DNA of 38,480 bases from Methylophaga pinxianii (GCF_020447225.1 NZ_JAJAEO010000155.1:1-38480); one strand, 5' to 3'. Positions 27,742 through 35,865 are shown, counted from the stretch's first letter. The notes: generated from the sequence alone by a model not told the origin. Made by a program: numbers and translations.

Positions 27742-27969
27742 ATGCATTACGTTGGACAAAGTTTATGGGGGATGCACGTTTTTTGGTGGTTATTCTGGAT
27801 CGTGGCGATCGTGGTGTTGTTTACTCCGATTACGCCAGTACCGCCCCGTCGATGGCGTGAGACGCCGCTTGAGATATTGCAGCGCCGCTATGTTGCGGGT
27901 GAGATCGCGTCGGCAGAATACGAAGAGCGCAAGGCCAAGCTTGAGTGCGATGCCAAACTGACCAAGTAG
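27742..27969 (+). CDS. SHOCT-domain small membrane protein
   Basis: 75 aa. One TM (about 8-31, FWWLFWIVAIVVLF), then a C-terminal SHOCT motif (PLEILQRRYVAGEIASAEYE, ERKAKL). SHOCT domains are short helical hairpins of unknown role. GGAGATAAC lies before the ATG. First of a row of very small membrane proteins. Confidence 0.85.
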   Translation: MHYVGQSLWGMHVFWWLFWIVAIVVLFTPITPVPPRRWRETPLEILQRRYVAGEIASAEYEERKAKLECDAKLTK

Positions 27970-28005
27970 TGGTTCTCAGGTATCGAAGCAAACGTAAATG
28001 AGGAG

Positions 28006-28176
28006 ATGGATTGGTTAGCGCAGAACTGGGTGCTGGTGTTCGTGGCATTTATCGGGATGCATATGTTCGGACACGGTTGTCATGGCGGACACGGTTGTCG
28101 TCATGACGAGGAAGATCAACGCCCAACAGCTGGAGAAGAACCTAACAAAGATCGGCCGCAAGGTCATCAACATTAA
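28006..28176 (+). CDS. DUF2933-like His/Cys-rich mini membrane protein
   Basis: 56 aa; ATG preceded by AATGAGGAG. A TM segment (WVLVFVAFIGMHMF) leads into GHGCHGGHGCRHDEED and ends in GHQH. The Met-His-rich membrane edge followed by His/Cys resembles the DUF2933 protein at 6392. Probably binds a soft metal at the membrane; inference from composition. Confidence 0.7.
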   Translation: MDWLAQNWVLVFVAFIGMHMFGHGCHGGHGCRHDEEDQRPTAGEEPNKDRPQGHQH

Positions 28177-28187
28177 GTAGATTTGTC

Positions 28188-28319
28188 ATGATTAACTTCT
28201 GGAAATTGCATGCATTTTCGCTGGCTACGACTTTGAGTGTGACGTATATTCTATGCACCGGTTTTGTGTTCGGTGCACTCTACGGAAACGCCTGGGGATT
28301 CTGGAGCAAAAGACTGTGA
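28188..28319 (+). CDS. Mini membrane protein (DUF5676-like?)
   Basis: 43 aa, a single long hydrophobic stretch (MINFWKLHAFSLATTLSVTY, ILCTGFVFGALYGN) and a short basic end. Starts 11 bp after the previous stop. It resembles small DUF5676 membrane proteins found near copper ATPases, but I hold this loosely. Confidence 0.55.
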   Translation: MINFWKLHAFSLATTLSVTYILCTGFVFGALYGNAWGFWSKRL

Positions 28320-28463
28320 TGAGTAACGTCAAAACTCCGGGAATCTAGCCAGCAAGCTAAGGCCATACCGCAGTTGAGCTTGTGCAGGTTCCAGATTAGT
28401 TGCTCAGGAACCTATGATAACAAAGAGTGTGGCAACCATTAGCAAGATATATGGAGGTGGAAA

Positions 28464-28544
28464 ATGACGATCGATCCATTATGCAAGATGATCGTGGAAC
28501 CGGAGAAGGCTGCGACCGACCATTCGTGCTGCGGTGGGCACTAG
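28464..28544 (+). CDS. 26-aa YHS-like microprotein
   Basis: ATG with a strong GGAGGTGG site encodes MTIDPLCKMIVEPEKAATDH followed by SCCGGH. The first half copies the start of a YHS metal-binding domain (DPVCGM-V-PE-A), and the end supplies Cys-Cys and His instead of the usual FCS..C. A possible miniature metal chaperone. Alternatively a truncated YHS gene. Confidence 0.55.
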   Translation: MTIDPLCKMIVEPEKAATDHSCCGGH

Positions 28545-28634
28545 TCGTTAAGGATGCTATCTCGAAAACTATTACACTTGGCACATGACCTTGCTATTTT
28601 GAATGGGTTAATAACTTCTAAACAGGAGAGCATC

Positions 28635-28841
28635 ATGATTATAGCGACTGTTTTACAAGGAAGCACTTTTTGTTTACCACAAGCGTTGAGAACTACTCAG
28701 GAGGCAATCCATCATCCAGTAGTGCAAGAGATGCTTCGCAGGCAATATGAATACAAACTTGGCTTCATGCCGCGTATGCATCATGAACAAACGGGTGAAT
28801 TTAAGTTGCTTGTGGAATGTGGTTGGGAAGCTCGCAATTGA
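28635..28841 (+). CDS. Small protein of unknown function
   Basis: 68 aa (MIIATVLQGSTFCLPQALRT, then QEMLRRQYEYKLGFMPRM). ATG preceded by ACAGGAGAG. No TM or known motif. It lies between the mini membrane proteins and glgX. Confidence 0.55.
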   Translation: MIIATVLQGSTFCLPQALRTTQEAIHHPVVQEMLRRQYEYKLGFMPRMHHEQTGEFKLLVECGWEARN

Positions 28842-28959
28842 CTATATGGTGTGCGTCATACCGCACTGCGTTGGAATAGTGTTGCCCTTGGAAGTCGATC
28901 ACAGTCTCTGGCAGCTGTGATCTAATTTTGAACAAGAGAAGGGCGATGGAAATCGACTT

Positions 28960-31242
28960 ATGAAAGAATCAAAAAGACCTAAAAGAATGCAAAAGCCAGC
29001 AGGTCAGATGTTATTTATGTCAGACCATGTCGCAGAAAATGCAGATGCGATCGCAGATATGACCGCAACCGAACGCCCTCTGCATGATTATGTATCCGAG
29101 GTATCGGAGCGAACTGATATTCGAGTTGGTATGCCATTGCCTATGGGAGCCTATGCACATGGCGAAGGAGTTAACTTTGCGTTCTTCAGTCGACATGCGA
29201 GCCGCGTCCGGCTGGAGTTGTTTGATCATCCCGAAGATGCCATGGCCGCCAGAGCGATTGATCTGGATCCAGCGCACAATCGCACTGGCGATGTATGGCA
29301 CGTCTGGATAGAGGGAATTCGGTCCGGCCAGTTGTATGCCTATCGAGTGGACGGCCCATATCAGCCCAAGGACGGACACCGTTTCAATTTCAACAAGCTT
29401 CTCCTAGACCCTTTTGCCACGGCGATTTCGATATTGCCTGATTGGGATTTTGGCCCAGCGCGAGGTTACGAGACGTCGGAACAAGAGCAAAACCTGATCT
29501 GTTCGAAAGTCGATGATGCTGGTGCAATGCCAAAATGTGTGTTCACTCATGAGCACTTCCACTGGCAGGACGATCGGCCGCTCAGACATCCTTGGCCGAA
29601 GACGATTATTTATGAAACACACGTGCGTGGCTTCACTATTCATCCCAGCTCCAATGTGGGACATCCCGGTACATATCGCGGCCTGATAGAAAAGATCCCC
29701 TACCTTAAAGACTTGGGAGTGACCACCATAGAACTGATGCCTGTGCATGAGTTTAATGAACAGAATGTGCTGGGTATCAATCCGCAAACAGGCCAGCCAC
29801 TCAGAAATTACTGGGGCTACGATCCTGTGTCCTTCTTTGCACCTAAAGCATCCTACAGTAGCGCTGGAGGCTTGGGTCAGCAGAAGCTGGAGTTCAAAGA
29901 AATGGTTTTGGCGCTCCATCGTGCCGGTATAGAAGTGATCCTGGATGTCGTATTCAATCACACGGCAGAAGGAAACGAGCTGGGCCCAACGTTGTGTTTC
30001 CGCGGGATTGATAACGCGATTTTCTACACGCTGGCATCAGACAAACGCTACTACAAAAATTACGCTGGTACTGGCAATACCATCAACGCCAACCATCCTG
30101 TGGTGCGGGATCTCATCTTGAGTGCGCTGCGCTACTGGGTGTTGGAGATGCATATCGATGGATTCCGTTTTGATCTGGCATCAATTCTCGGCCGGGATAG
30201 TACCGGCAATTTGCTATCTAATCCGCCATTGATCGAGCAGATTACCGAAGATCCAATCCTGAGGGGAACCAAACTTATCGCCGAAGCTTGGGATGCTGCT
30301 GGAGCTTATGAGGTTGGTAGTTTTTCCAAGGGCTGGGCGGAGTGGAACGGTAGATACCGTGACGATGTTCGTCGATACTGGCGTGGCGACGAAGGAATGC
30401 TGGGTGTCTTTGCTAGTCGCATCTGTGGCAGCGCCGACATTTATGCCAAGACCGGTAAATGTCCTGAGTGCAGCATCAATTTCGTCACCTGTCACGATGG
30501 CTTCACCTTGCATGATCTGGTGAGTTATCGGAACAAGCACAATGAAGCCAACGGGGAAAGCAACCGTGATGGGACTAATGAGAATTTCAGCGACAATTAT
30601 GGCGTTGAAGGCGAGACATCGGATGGAGAGATCGAGTCCATCCGGATACGCCAGATCAAAAACTTCCTGCTGAGCCTATTGATCTCACGCGGTGTGCCGA
30701 TGCTATCGGGCGGGGACGAATTTTGCCGCACGCAACACGGCAACAATAATGCCTACTGCCAGGACAACGAGACCAGCTGGTATGACTGGAGCCAACTGGA
30801 GCAGCATCAGGAAATGTACCGCTTCACCCGTGGCATGATCGCCTTTCGTCGAGCTCATCCAATTCTGAGTCAGGAGCACTTCTACGTGGAGGCAGAGATA
30901 TCTTGGTTCAGCCCGCAAGGGGATTTGCTCAACTGGACTGACCCAAAAGAAAAGCAGTTTGCCTGTCTGATCCTTGAGGGCGAACACAATGCTTTGTACC
31001 TGATGTTCAATGCCGGCGCCGATGCAATCGATTTTAGTTTGCCACCCTTATTGCCGGATACTCGGTGGCATCTGGCAGTTGACACCTCGCACGAAGCACC
31101 ACAAGATTTGTTTGTTGCTGGAGAGGAGCCGCTTTGGGAAAATACGCATGCTTACCGACTAGCCCCCCAATCTAGTGTCATACTTTTGGTTCGAGGAACG
31201 ATCAGTCAAGATTCGCAGGTAGCATTGAGGGATCCCAAATGA
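28960..31242 (+). CDS. glgX: Glycogen debranching enzyme GlgX
   Basis: 760 aa, the usual length plus a ~40-residue N-terminal extension. CBM48 domain at about 55-150 (GVNFAFFSRHASRVRLELFD), then a GH13 isoamylase barrel: VILDVVFNHTAEG, the nucleophile Asp in DGFRFDLAS (about 405), the acid Glu in IAEAWDA (about 441) and FVTCHDGFTLHDLV. It hydrolyses alpha-1,6 branches left by GlgP. It shares the segment with glgP but is 2.7 kb away, so probably not the same transcript. Confidence 0.93.
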   Translation: MKESKRPKRMQKPAGQMLFMSDHVAENADAIADMTATERPLHDYVSEVSERTDIRVGMPLPMGAYAHGEGVNFAFFSRHASRVRLELFDHPEDAMAARAIDLDPAHNRTGDVWHVWIEGIRSGQLYAYRVDGPYQPKDGHRFNFNKLLLDPFATAISILPDWDFGPARGYETSEQEQNLICSKVDDAGAMPKCVFTHEHFHWQDDRPLRHPWPKTIIYETHVRGFTIHPSSNVGHPGTYRGLIEKIPYLKDLGVTTIELMPVHEFNEQNVLGINPQTGQPLRNYWGYDPVSFFAPKASYSSAGGLGQQKLEFKEMVLALHRAGIEVILDVVFNHTAEGNELGPTLCFRGIDNAIFYTLASDKRYYKNYAGTGNTINANHPVVRDLILSALRYWVLEMHIDGFRFDLASILGRDSTGNLLSNPPLIEQITEDPILRGTKLIAEAWDAAGAYEVGSFSKGWAEWNGRYRDDVRRYWRGDEGMLGVFASRICGSADIYAKTGKCPECSINFVTCHDGFTLHDLVSYRNKHNEANGESNRDGTNENFSDNYGVEGETSDGEIESIRIRQIKNFLLSLLISRGVPMLSGGDEFCRTQHGNNNAYCQDNETSWYDWSQLEQHQEMYRFTRGMIAFRRAHPILSQEHFYVEAEISWFSPQGDLLNWTDPKEKQFACLILEGEHNALYLMFNAGADAIDFSLPPLLPDTRWHLAVDTSHEAPQDLFVAGEEPLWENTHAYRLAPQSSVILLVRGTISQDSQVALRDPK

Positions 31243-31349
31243 AAAGAAATATCCCGATCATGACATTTTTTGGATATTAGCTGTAGCCTCAATAATGGAT
31301 CGGCCGCTTCGAGATAGCGCATAGCCGAGTGCTCAACTTTCTAACCAAC

Positions 31350-31585
31350 TCATGCCATCAAGGCCTCTGTCGCACCCTGGTTTAGAGCCCCTTGCCAATT
31401 AGCACGGCGGTAAATCCGTTTTACGTCTTCAGTGTATTGGGTCAGGTCATCACCTGTATTCGTTGATTTAACGGTTTGGTACAAAATTCTCAATTCATGA
31501 AACTTACCAGTAAGGGCACTGCCTGCAACTTGGTATTTATCTTTAGCGTCCTCATAAAAACTGATGAATAGTGGTACGGCCTGAG
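31350..31585 (-). pseudogene. 3' remnant of an unidentified gene, cut by the IS3-family insertion
   Basis: Read on the minus strand, about 78 codons end in TGA at 31352-31350: VPLFISFYEDAKDKYQVAGS, LTGKFHELRILYQTVKS, RIYRRANWQGALNQGATEAL. The frame is clean and helix-rich, so it is the C-terminus of a real protein. Its 5' side is replaced by the IS3-family end. Not recognised. The 31243-31349 stretch holds nothing I can name. Confidence 0.5.
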
Positions 31586-31639
31586 AATACTAGACACTTT
31601 TTATGTTACAAATTACCCTAGACATAAAAAGGAAGCATC

Positions 31640-31893
31640 ATGGCAAAAGGCATTCGTTACTCAGACGAATTTAAACAAGAAGCAGTCAATCAGATCACTA
31701 AACACAGCTACGATGTAGCTGAAGTTTCTACTAGGTTAGGCGTCAGTGCCAAGAGCCTATATAAATGGAAGCAAGCGTTTTCCAAACCCACTAAAGTCCG
31801 CGAAGCCGAATCAGATCTACAGGCAGAAGTTGCTCGATTGAAACGTGAGTTAAAACGGGTTCAACAAGAAAGGGATATATTAAAGGAGGCCGC
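31640..31893 (+). pseudogene. IS3-family OrfA, interrupted
   Basis: Helix-turn-helix transposase subunit: YSDEFKQEAVNQITKHSYDV, VSTRLGVSAKSLYKWKQAF, then a leucine-zipper segment RLKRELKRVQQERDILKEAA. The IS30 end enters after the Ala codons at 31893. The frame then runs into IS30 sequence to 31990. Confidence 0.88.
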
Positions 31894-33123
31894 TGTAGAT
31901 TCAAATGGTCAAAGCAACAGTTTTACTAAAATACTGATTTGCATGGGCACATTTGATGAAACGAGCAAAACGAACATTTACTCAAGATGAGAAAGAACTG
32001 GTATTTAATTTATGGAAACAAGGCACCGGTTTCAGTGATATTGGAAGAGTATTGGACGCAGCACCCGGTACAGTTTTCACAGCATTACGTGAAACCGGTG
32101 GCATCAAACCCAGAACCAGAACCAGAAATGCCAAACATCTGACAATTGCTGAGCGTGAGGAAATAAGAGTCGCATTATCGGCGAAGATGTCACTCAGAGC
32201 TATCGCCAGGATGCTAAACCGCTCCCCTTCAACCATATCTCGAGAAATTGCGCGTAACCGAGGAAGGCGCTACTACAAAGCGGTTGATGCAGATAATCGT
32301 GCAAGGCGCATGGCCAAACGGCCTAAACTTGGAATACTAGAGCTTAATTCAGTTTTGCGACGGCTCATCATGTCAAAGCTTGAGTTGAAGTGGTCCCCCG
32401 AGCAAATATCTGGCTGGTTAAGCATAGAATTCTCACGAAACAAGCAAATGCAGGTTTCACATGAGACCATTTATAAATCAATGTACGTGCGAGCCAAAGG
32501 TATTATCCATCACGCTTTCACGCAACATCTGCGTCGTAGCAGGCCGATGCGTCACAGCAAATATCATCGTCGAAGTGGCGATAGGAGCTTCACTAAAATT
32601 GTTAACGGCTTGTCGATCCATGATCGCTCTAAAAACATTGATAACCGAAAGTCCCTTGGTCACTGGGAAGGTGATCTGGTGTCAGGCTCGAAAAACACAC
32701 ACATTGCTACGCTAGTCGACAGGAAGTCACGCTTTACCATCATCCTCAAACTGGCAGGAAAGGATGCTGAATCAGTACATACAGCCTTGTTAGCAACGTT
32801 TAAAAAGATGCCAGTTGAATATCGTAAATCATTGACTTGGGATAGAGGCATGGAGTTGGCTAAACATGCTGACTTTACAAAAGAAATTGGCATTCCTGTG
32901 TACTTTTGTGATCCTCAGTGCCCTTGGCAAAGGGGCACAAACGAAAATACCAACAGCCTAATTCGTCAATACTTGCCTAAAAAAACAGATCTATCACCGC
33001 ACACACAAGAACAGCTGAATGGTCTTGCAACTCAGTTAAACGAACGCCCGAGGAAAACATTGAAATTTAAAACACCATCACACATGATTAGTAAGGGTGT
33101 TGCGATGATCACTTGAATCTACA
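31894..33123 (+). mobile_element. Complete IS30-family insertion sequence (1230 bp)
   Basis: Terminal inverted repeats: TGTAGATTCAAATGGTCAAA at 31894 against TGTAGATTCAAGTGATCATC read inward from 33123; they share the first 11 bases and most after that. One transposase gene fills the element. Left flank GGCCGC and right flank ACCGCG are compatible with a very short target duplication, but I cannot fix it. Confidence 0.85.
31956..33116 (+). CDS. IS30-family transposase
   Basis: 386 aa from the ATG (a TTG one codon upstream is possible). N-terminal helix-turn-helix (MSLRAIARMLNRSPSTISRE) and the DDE core: GHWEGDLVSGSKN, TWDRGMELAKH and QRGTNENTNSLIRQYLPKK. Full length with no breaks, so probably active. 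Confidence 0.93.
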   Translation: MKRAKRTFTQDEKELVFNLWKQGTGFSDIGRVLDAAPGTVFTALRETGGIKPRTRTRNAKHLTIAEREEIRVALSAKMSLRAIARMLNRSPSTISREIARNRGRRYYKAVDADNRARRMAKRPKLGILELNSVLRRLIMSKLELKWSPEQISGWLSIEFSRNKQMQVSHETIYKSMYVRAKGIIHHAFTQHLRRSRPMRHSKYHRRSGDRSFTKIVNGLSIHDRSKNIDNRKSLGHWEGDLVSGSKNTHIATLVDRKSRFTIILKLAGKDAESVHTALLATFKKMPVEYRKSLTWDRGMELAKHADFTKEIGIPVYFCDPQCPWQRGTNENTNSLIRQYLPKKTDLSPHTQEQLNGLATQLNERPRKTLKFKTPSHMISKGVAMIT

Positions 33124-33480
33124 ACCGCGCTCTTGGTTGCCGACGAGATCAAGTTCACGCGCTGATTACCTCTTTACGAGGTGAATTCCCCGTCACCACT
33201 CTCTGTGAGCTGTTTAATATGCCAAGCTCTACGTACTACGAGCGTAAGAAGAAAAGCCAACGTATTGATGGCAAACGACTGCGTGAGCGTGCGCAAGTGA
33301 GCGAGCTATTTCATGCCAGCCGTGGCTCGGCCGGGAGCCGAACGCTGGTTAGGCAGTTGCTGATGCTCGATATCATCATGGGTCGCTACAAGGTCTCGCG
33401 CTTGATGCAAGAGGCGGGATTACGTAGCAAACAGCCCGGACGACGCCATCGGTATCAAGCCGCACAAACCGAGTGTATGA
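33124..33480 (+). pseudogene. IS3-family OrfB, 5' fragment
   Basis: Reads QVHALITSLRGEFPVTTLCE, then LFNMPSSTYYERKKKSQ and GRYKVSRLMQEAGLRSKQPG, the N-terminal helical region of an IS3 OrfB. It ends at RYQAAQTEC before the DDE catalytic core. Lost core plus the IS30 insertion make the element dead. Confidence 0.8.
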
Positions 33481-33489
33481 CGGGTAGAG

Positions 33490-33801
33490 ATGGATAAAAA
33501 AGAGGCGGTCAGTAAATTTGATGCATTAGCTTCCGAGCTGAGGCTTGATCTTGTGAAGCTATTGGTGCAGTTTGGTGAGGATGGTTTAGTGGCCGGAGAA
33601 ATCAGCTTACAGCTGGCTATTCCACCAACTAATCTATCTTTTCACCTAAAGACTCTGACACACGCTTGCCTTGTCTATGCAGAGCAAGAAGGGCGATTTC
33701 AACGTTATCGTGCTAATACCTCGGCATTGATGAGTTTAGTGGGATATTTAATGGAGAAATGTTGCGACAAGCAAACTAAACCAAAAACCGAATTGTGTTA
33801 G
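33490..33801 (+). CDS. ArsR/SmtB-family regulator
   Basis: 103 aa. Winged helix: FDALASELRLDLVKLLVQFG, ISLQLAIPPTNLSFHLKTLT (recognition helix), then the wing EQEGRFQRYRANTSAL. The standard alpha-3 ELCVCD metal motif is absent; Cys lie at the C-terminus (EKCCDK and a final Cys), which may form a different site. It abuts the IS3 remnant and lies 50 bp from the first left-end TnsB site. Its target gene is not evident. Confidence 0.85.
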   Translation: MDKKEAVSKFDALASELRLDLVKLLVQFGEDGLVAGEISLQLAIPPTNLSFHLKTLTHACLVYAEQEGRFQRYRANTSALMSLVGYLMEKCCDKQTKPKTELC

Positions 33802-33810
33802 TTATTGAAA

Positions 33811-33836
33811 ATAGACTAGCTAATTAGCTAGTCTAT
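33811..33836. terminator. Perfect 26-bp palindrome after arsR
   Basis: ATAGACTAGCTAA pairs exactly with its mirror half TTAGCTAGTCTAT. It begins 9 bp after the arsR stop. There is no following T-run, so it may be a weak terminator or an operator rather than a standard terminator. Confidence 0.5.
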
Positions 33837-33852
33837 GATAAGTAACAAAATT

Positions 33853-33993
33853 TAGTTCCCAACTATTTTGTCATTTTTAATTTTCGCGCTAGCTTACAAC
33901 ACCACACCCAGTTTCCATCTATTTTGTCATTTCCCTTCAAATAACTCTCAAAAGCCTCCATTTCTACCCTTCCCAGTTCCCAACTATTTTGTC
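33853..33993 (-). repeat. Left-end TnsB-type binding sites (three, spaced)
   Basis: On the minus strand, GACAAAATAGTTGGGAACTG (33993-33974), GACAAAATAGATGGAAACTG (33928-33909) and GACAAAATAGTTGGGAACTA (33872-33853). Number and spacing match the Tn7 left end. The element terminus TGTAGACG lies at 34001-33994. Confidence 0.88.
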
Positions 33994-34001
33994 CGTCTAC
34001 A

Positions 34002-34169
34002 GTATGAATTGATTGATTCGAGTTCTGCAAGATAGGGTTCAAGCGACTTTACGGCCAATTCGACATTCTTTTGCAGTCTTTCACAGTAGCTGGCCATTGA
34101 ATCGGAAGGTTCTGTAAACCAGGCTTCATCATATTCAGAATATCCAAGTGTGCTTTCCATAATCATCAA
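34002..34169 (-). pseudogene. Small ORF cut by the Tn7-like left end
   Basis: An ATG at 34169 (or 34166) opens a frame with SEYDEAWFTEPSDSMASYCE, then KNVELAVKSLEPYLAELESI. It crosses into the transposon end at 34001 and stops there at 33984. The native C-terminus is therefore missing. An acidic helical protein, not recognised. Confidence 0.45.
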
Positions 34170-34175
34170 CCTGGA

Positions 34176-34304
34176 CTATGGAAGCTGTGCTTCAATTTGT
34201 GCAGCACGTTTGCTTTGAATATCCGAAAAGCTATCAGCGGTACCGGCAGCAAACGTGGATGTGATAATGACAATTGCTGCAATAAATATAAAAAGTATTT
34301 TCAT
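34176..34304 (-). CDS. Short secreted peptide
   Basis: 42 aa from the ATG at 34304: a clear signal peptide (MKILFIFIAAIVIITSTFAA) and a short tail (FSDIQSKRAAQIEAQLP). It ends 6 bp before the next small ORF. It may be the 5' part of a once longer gene. Not recognised. Confidence 0.45.
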   Translation of the reverse strand: MKILFIFIAAIVIITSTFAAGTADSFSDIQSKRAAQIEAQLP

Positions 34305-34408
34305 GGGGAATGCCCTCGTAAAAAGAAAGTAATTACGGGGCAGATATGAATGTCGCACAGGGACAAAGTATCTGTCCCGTGCGGGTTGAGCTATAAAAAG
34401 CCCAAAAA

Positions 34409-34443
34409 CAAAAAAACCGCATGCAATGTTATTGCTGTGCGGC
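34409..34443 (-). terminator. Rho-independent terminator of the recombinase gene
   Basis: On the minus strand CCGCACAGCAATAACATTGC followed by ATGCGG forms a stem-loop and runs into TTTTTTTG. It lies about 90 bp past the recombinase stop, in the right orientation. Confidence 0.75.
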
Positions 34444-34532
34444 TTTCGTTATCACCATCCACCTTAGTGGTTTGGCAAAGTGCTCTAAATCAATAGAGAA
34501 TGGTTGAAGGATAAACACGCTTGTGGATGATG

Positions 34533-35633
34533 TCAATTATCTGAGCGACTTCTACCTCTTTTCTTGGACATTGCTGCCATTGCACCCTTTTTCACATTCA
34601 ACCTACTCGCATACCGGACCGGCATAGTAGCTGACTTCCAACCACCAGCAACCATCATTGCGGGGAGATCAGCTCCATCAACTAACAGTTCCTGAGCCGC
34701 CCCCACTCTGGTTGAATGTGCAGAGACATCTTTAAATGAATAGCCATTTCGTTTCGCTAGATTCTTGAAAATACGAGCAATGCGGTCTTTATGCATTGAA
34801 TCTAGCACACGGTTACCAGCCCCTACCGATCTAAATAGAAAACCACTCTCAATATGCGCCTTGTTGCACCAGTCATTAATGAGGTCCACAGTTTCAGCAG
34901 AAATATAACGATGACTTCCTTCACCTGTCTGGTCAGTCTTGTGCCATCCAACATAGACACTCCCACTGCCATCATGGTCGAATTGAAGATGCTCAAGCTC
35001 TATCCTTACTAACTCAGAGCATCGCATCATCGTGTCAAAAGCCACTGATATCAGAGCTTTATATAATGTGTCTCTCAAATCATCACCAAGACTGTCGATA
35101 ATTTTGTCCAGCATCTCGTATTTAATTGGTGCAGCTTGACGTTGCGAGCGAGAGCGAAACCTTAATGCCACCGTCTTAAGTGCCATTGAGACTCTTTTGG
35201 TAGAGACAGGATTTATTGCGTTGTGGCCATAACTGTAATCTCCTGTGACATCACGAACAGCGTCCATGCCAATGTCGTGGAAGTATTTTATGGAGGTCAA
35301 ATATCGGGATACCGTTGCCACAGCCTTGTTTTGCTCTGTGGCCATCACCTTTCGCCCTTTTTCTTCGATGAAAATCACTTCACCGGTTTTAGGATCGCAT
35401 TTAGGTTTTGTGGCCATCTCCCATATAAACTGTTCCAACTGTTCTGGTGTTGCTGGAACTGGCCGGTGACCATGCCGATCACACCAGGCTTTATAAATCT
35501 TGAAATCGGCAGCACGCGCCCGATTGGTATTTTCAGCAAACGCATTTTGATAAATCCTGATACGTTCTTCGACAGCTTCATGAAGCTCGACCGGAAGTGA
35601 ATCAAAAACGCTCACGAGTGAAACCGATCCCAT
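34533..35633 (-). CDS. Tyrosine recombinase/integrase
   Basis: 366 aa. N-terminal SAM-like core-binding domain (about 15-135) and a catalytic domain with Arg204 (TMMRCSELVR), Lys232 in the beta hairpin, His306-x2-Arg309 (SAHSTRVG), Trp332 (GGWKS) and the nucleophile Tyr341 (VRYASR). All catalytic positions are present. The basic C-terminal tail (KKRGRSRS) may bind DNA. It probably integrates the AT-rich segment at the right, but no att pair is visible in the window. Confidence 0.92.
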   Translation of the reverse strand: MGSVSLVSVFDSLPVELHEAVEERIRIYQNAFAENTNRARAADFKIYKAWCDRHGHRPVPATPEQLEQFIWEMATKPKCDPKTGEVIFIEEKGRKVMATEQNKAVATVSRYLTSIKYFHDIGMDAVRDVTGDYSYGHNAINPVSTKRVSMALKTVALRFRSRSQRQAAPIKYEMLDKIIDSLGDDLRDTLYKALISVAFDTMMRCSELVRIELEHLQFDHDGSGSVYVGWHKTDQTGEGSHRYISAETVDLINDWCNKAHIESGFLFRSVGAGNRVLDSMHKDRIARIFKNLAKRNGYSFKDVSAHSTRVGAAQELLVDGADLPAMMVAGGWKSATMPVRYASRLNVKKGAMAAMSKKRGRSRSDN

Positions 35634-35690
35634 CTTCTAAAATCCTTCTTTGACAGAGTTAAGCCAAAAAACCGGCTGCAGAAATTAATG

Positions 35691-35714
35691 GTCTGATAAT
35701 GTCAGTTATCAGAC
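35691..35714. repeat. Inverted repeat upstream of the recombinase
   Basis: GTCTGATAA-TGTCAG-TTATCAGAC: perfect 9-bp arms around a 6-bp spacer, 58 bp before the recombinase start. The size suits a tyrosine recombinase core site or an operator. The remaining 35634-35865 stretch is AT-rich with no gene. Confidence 0.55.
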
Positions 35715-35865
35715 TATATGTCAAAAAAAGCAACTTTACTGGAATAAGGTTGCAAATCTTAACTTCATTAAATATGAGAACTAATTTCTACAAGAAATGA
35801 TTCAGCTTCAAATTAAAGGAGCTGAGGGATTTGACAATTAAAGGAGGAATGCTGGATGTGCTTTA

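Larger units (their letters stand above)
31586..33480 (+). mobile_element. IS3-family element, truncated and split by IS30
   Basis: orfA begins at 31640 and orfB sequence resumes after the IS30 element at 33124. The left boundary near 31586 is set by the end of the disrupted minus-strand gene; I cannot define the inverted repeat exactly. The 3' part of orfB is missing: homology fades near 33475, just before arsR. Confidence 0.7.
15832..34001. mobile_element. Tn7-like transposon lacking tnsB-E, with ccm and glycogen cargo
   Basis: Both Tn7-type ends are present in inverted orientation. The right end (tnsA side) starts with TATGGACGGACAATTAAG at 15832. The left end, read inward on the minus strand from 34001, starts with TGTAGACGGACAAAATAG. 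Spacing and content follow Tn7: four abutting sites at the right end, three separated sites over about 150 bp at the left end. From memory the sequence is very close to Tn7 itself (TGTGGGCGGACA at both ends). Only the 5' end of tnsA remains; tnsB-E are absent. The right end lies in a Tn3 transposase gene, and no glmS/attTn7 is visible. Confidence 0.88.
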
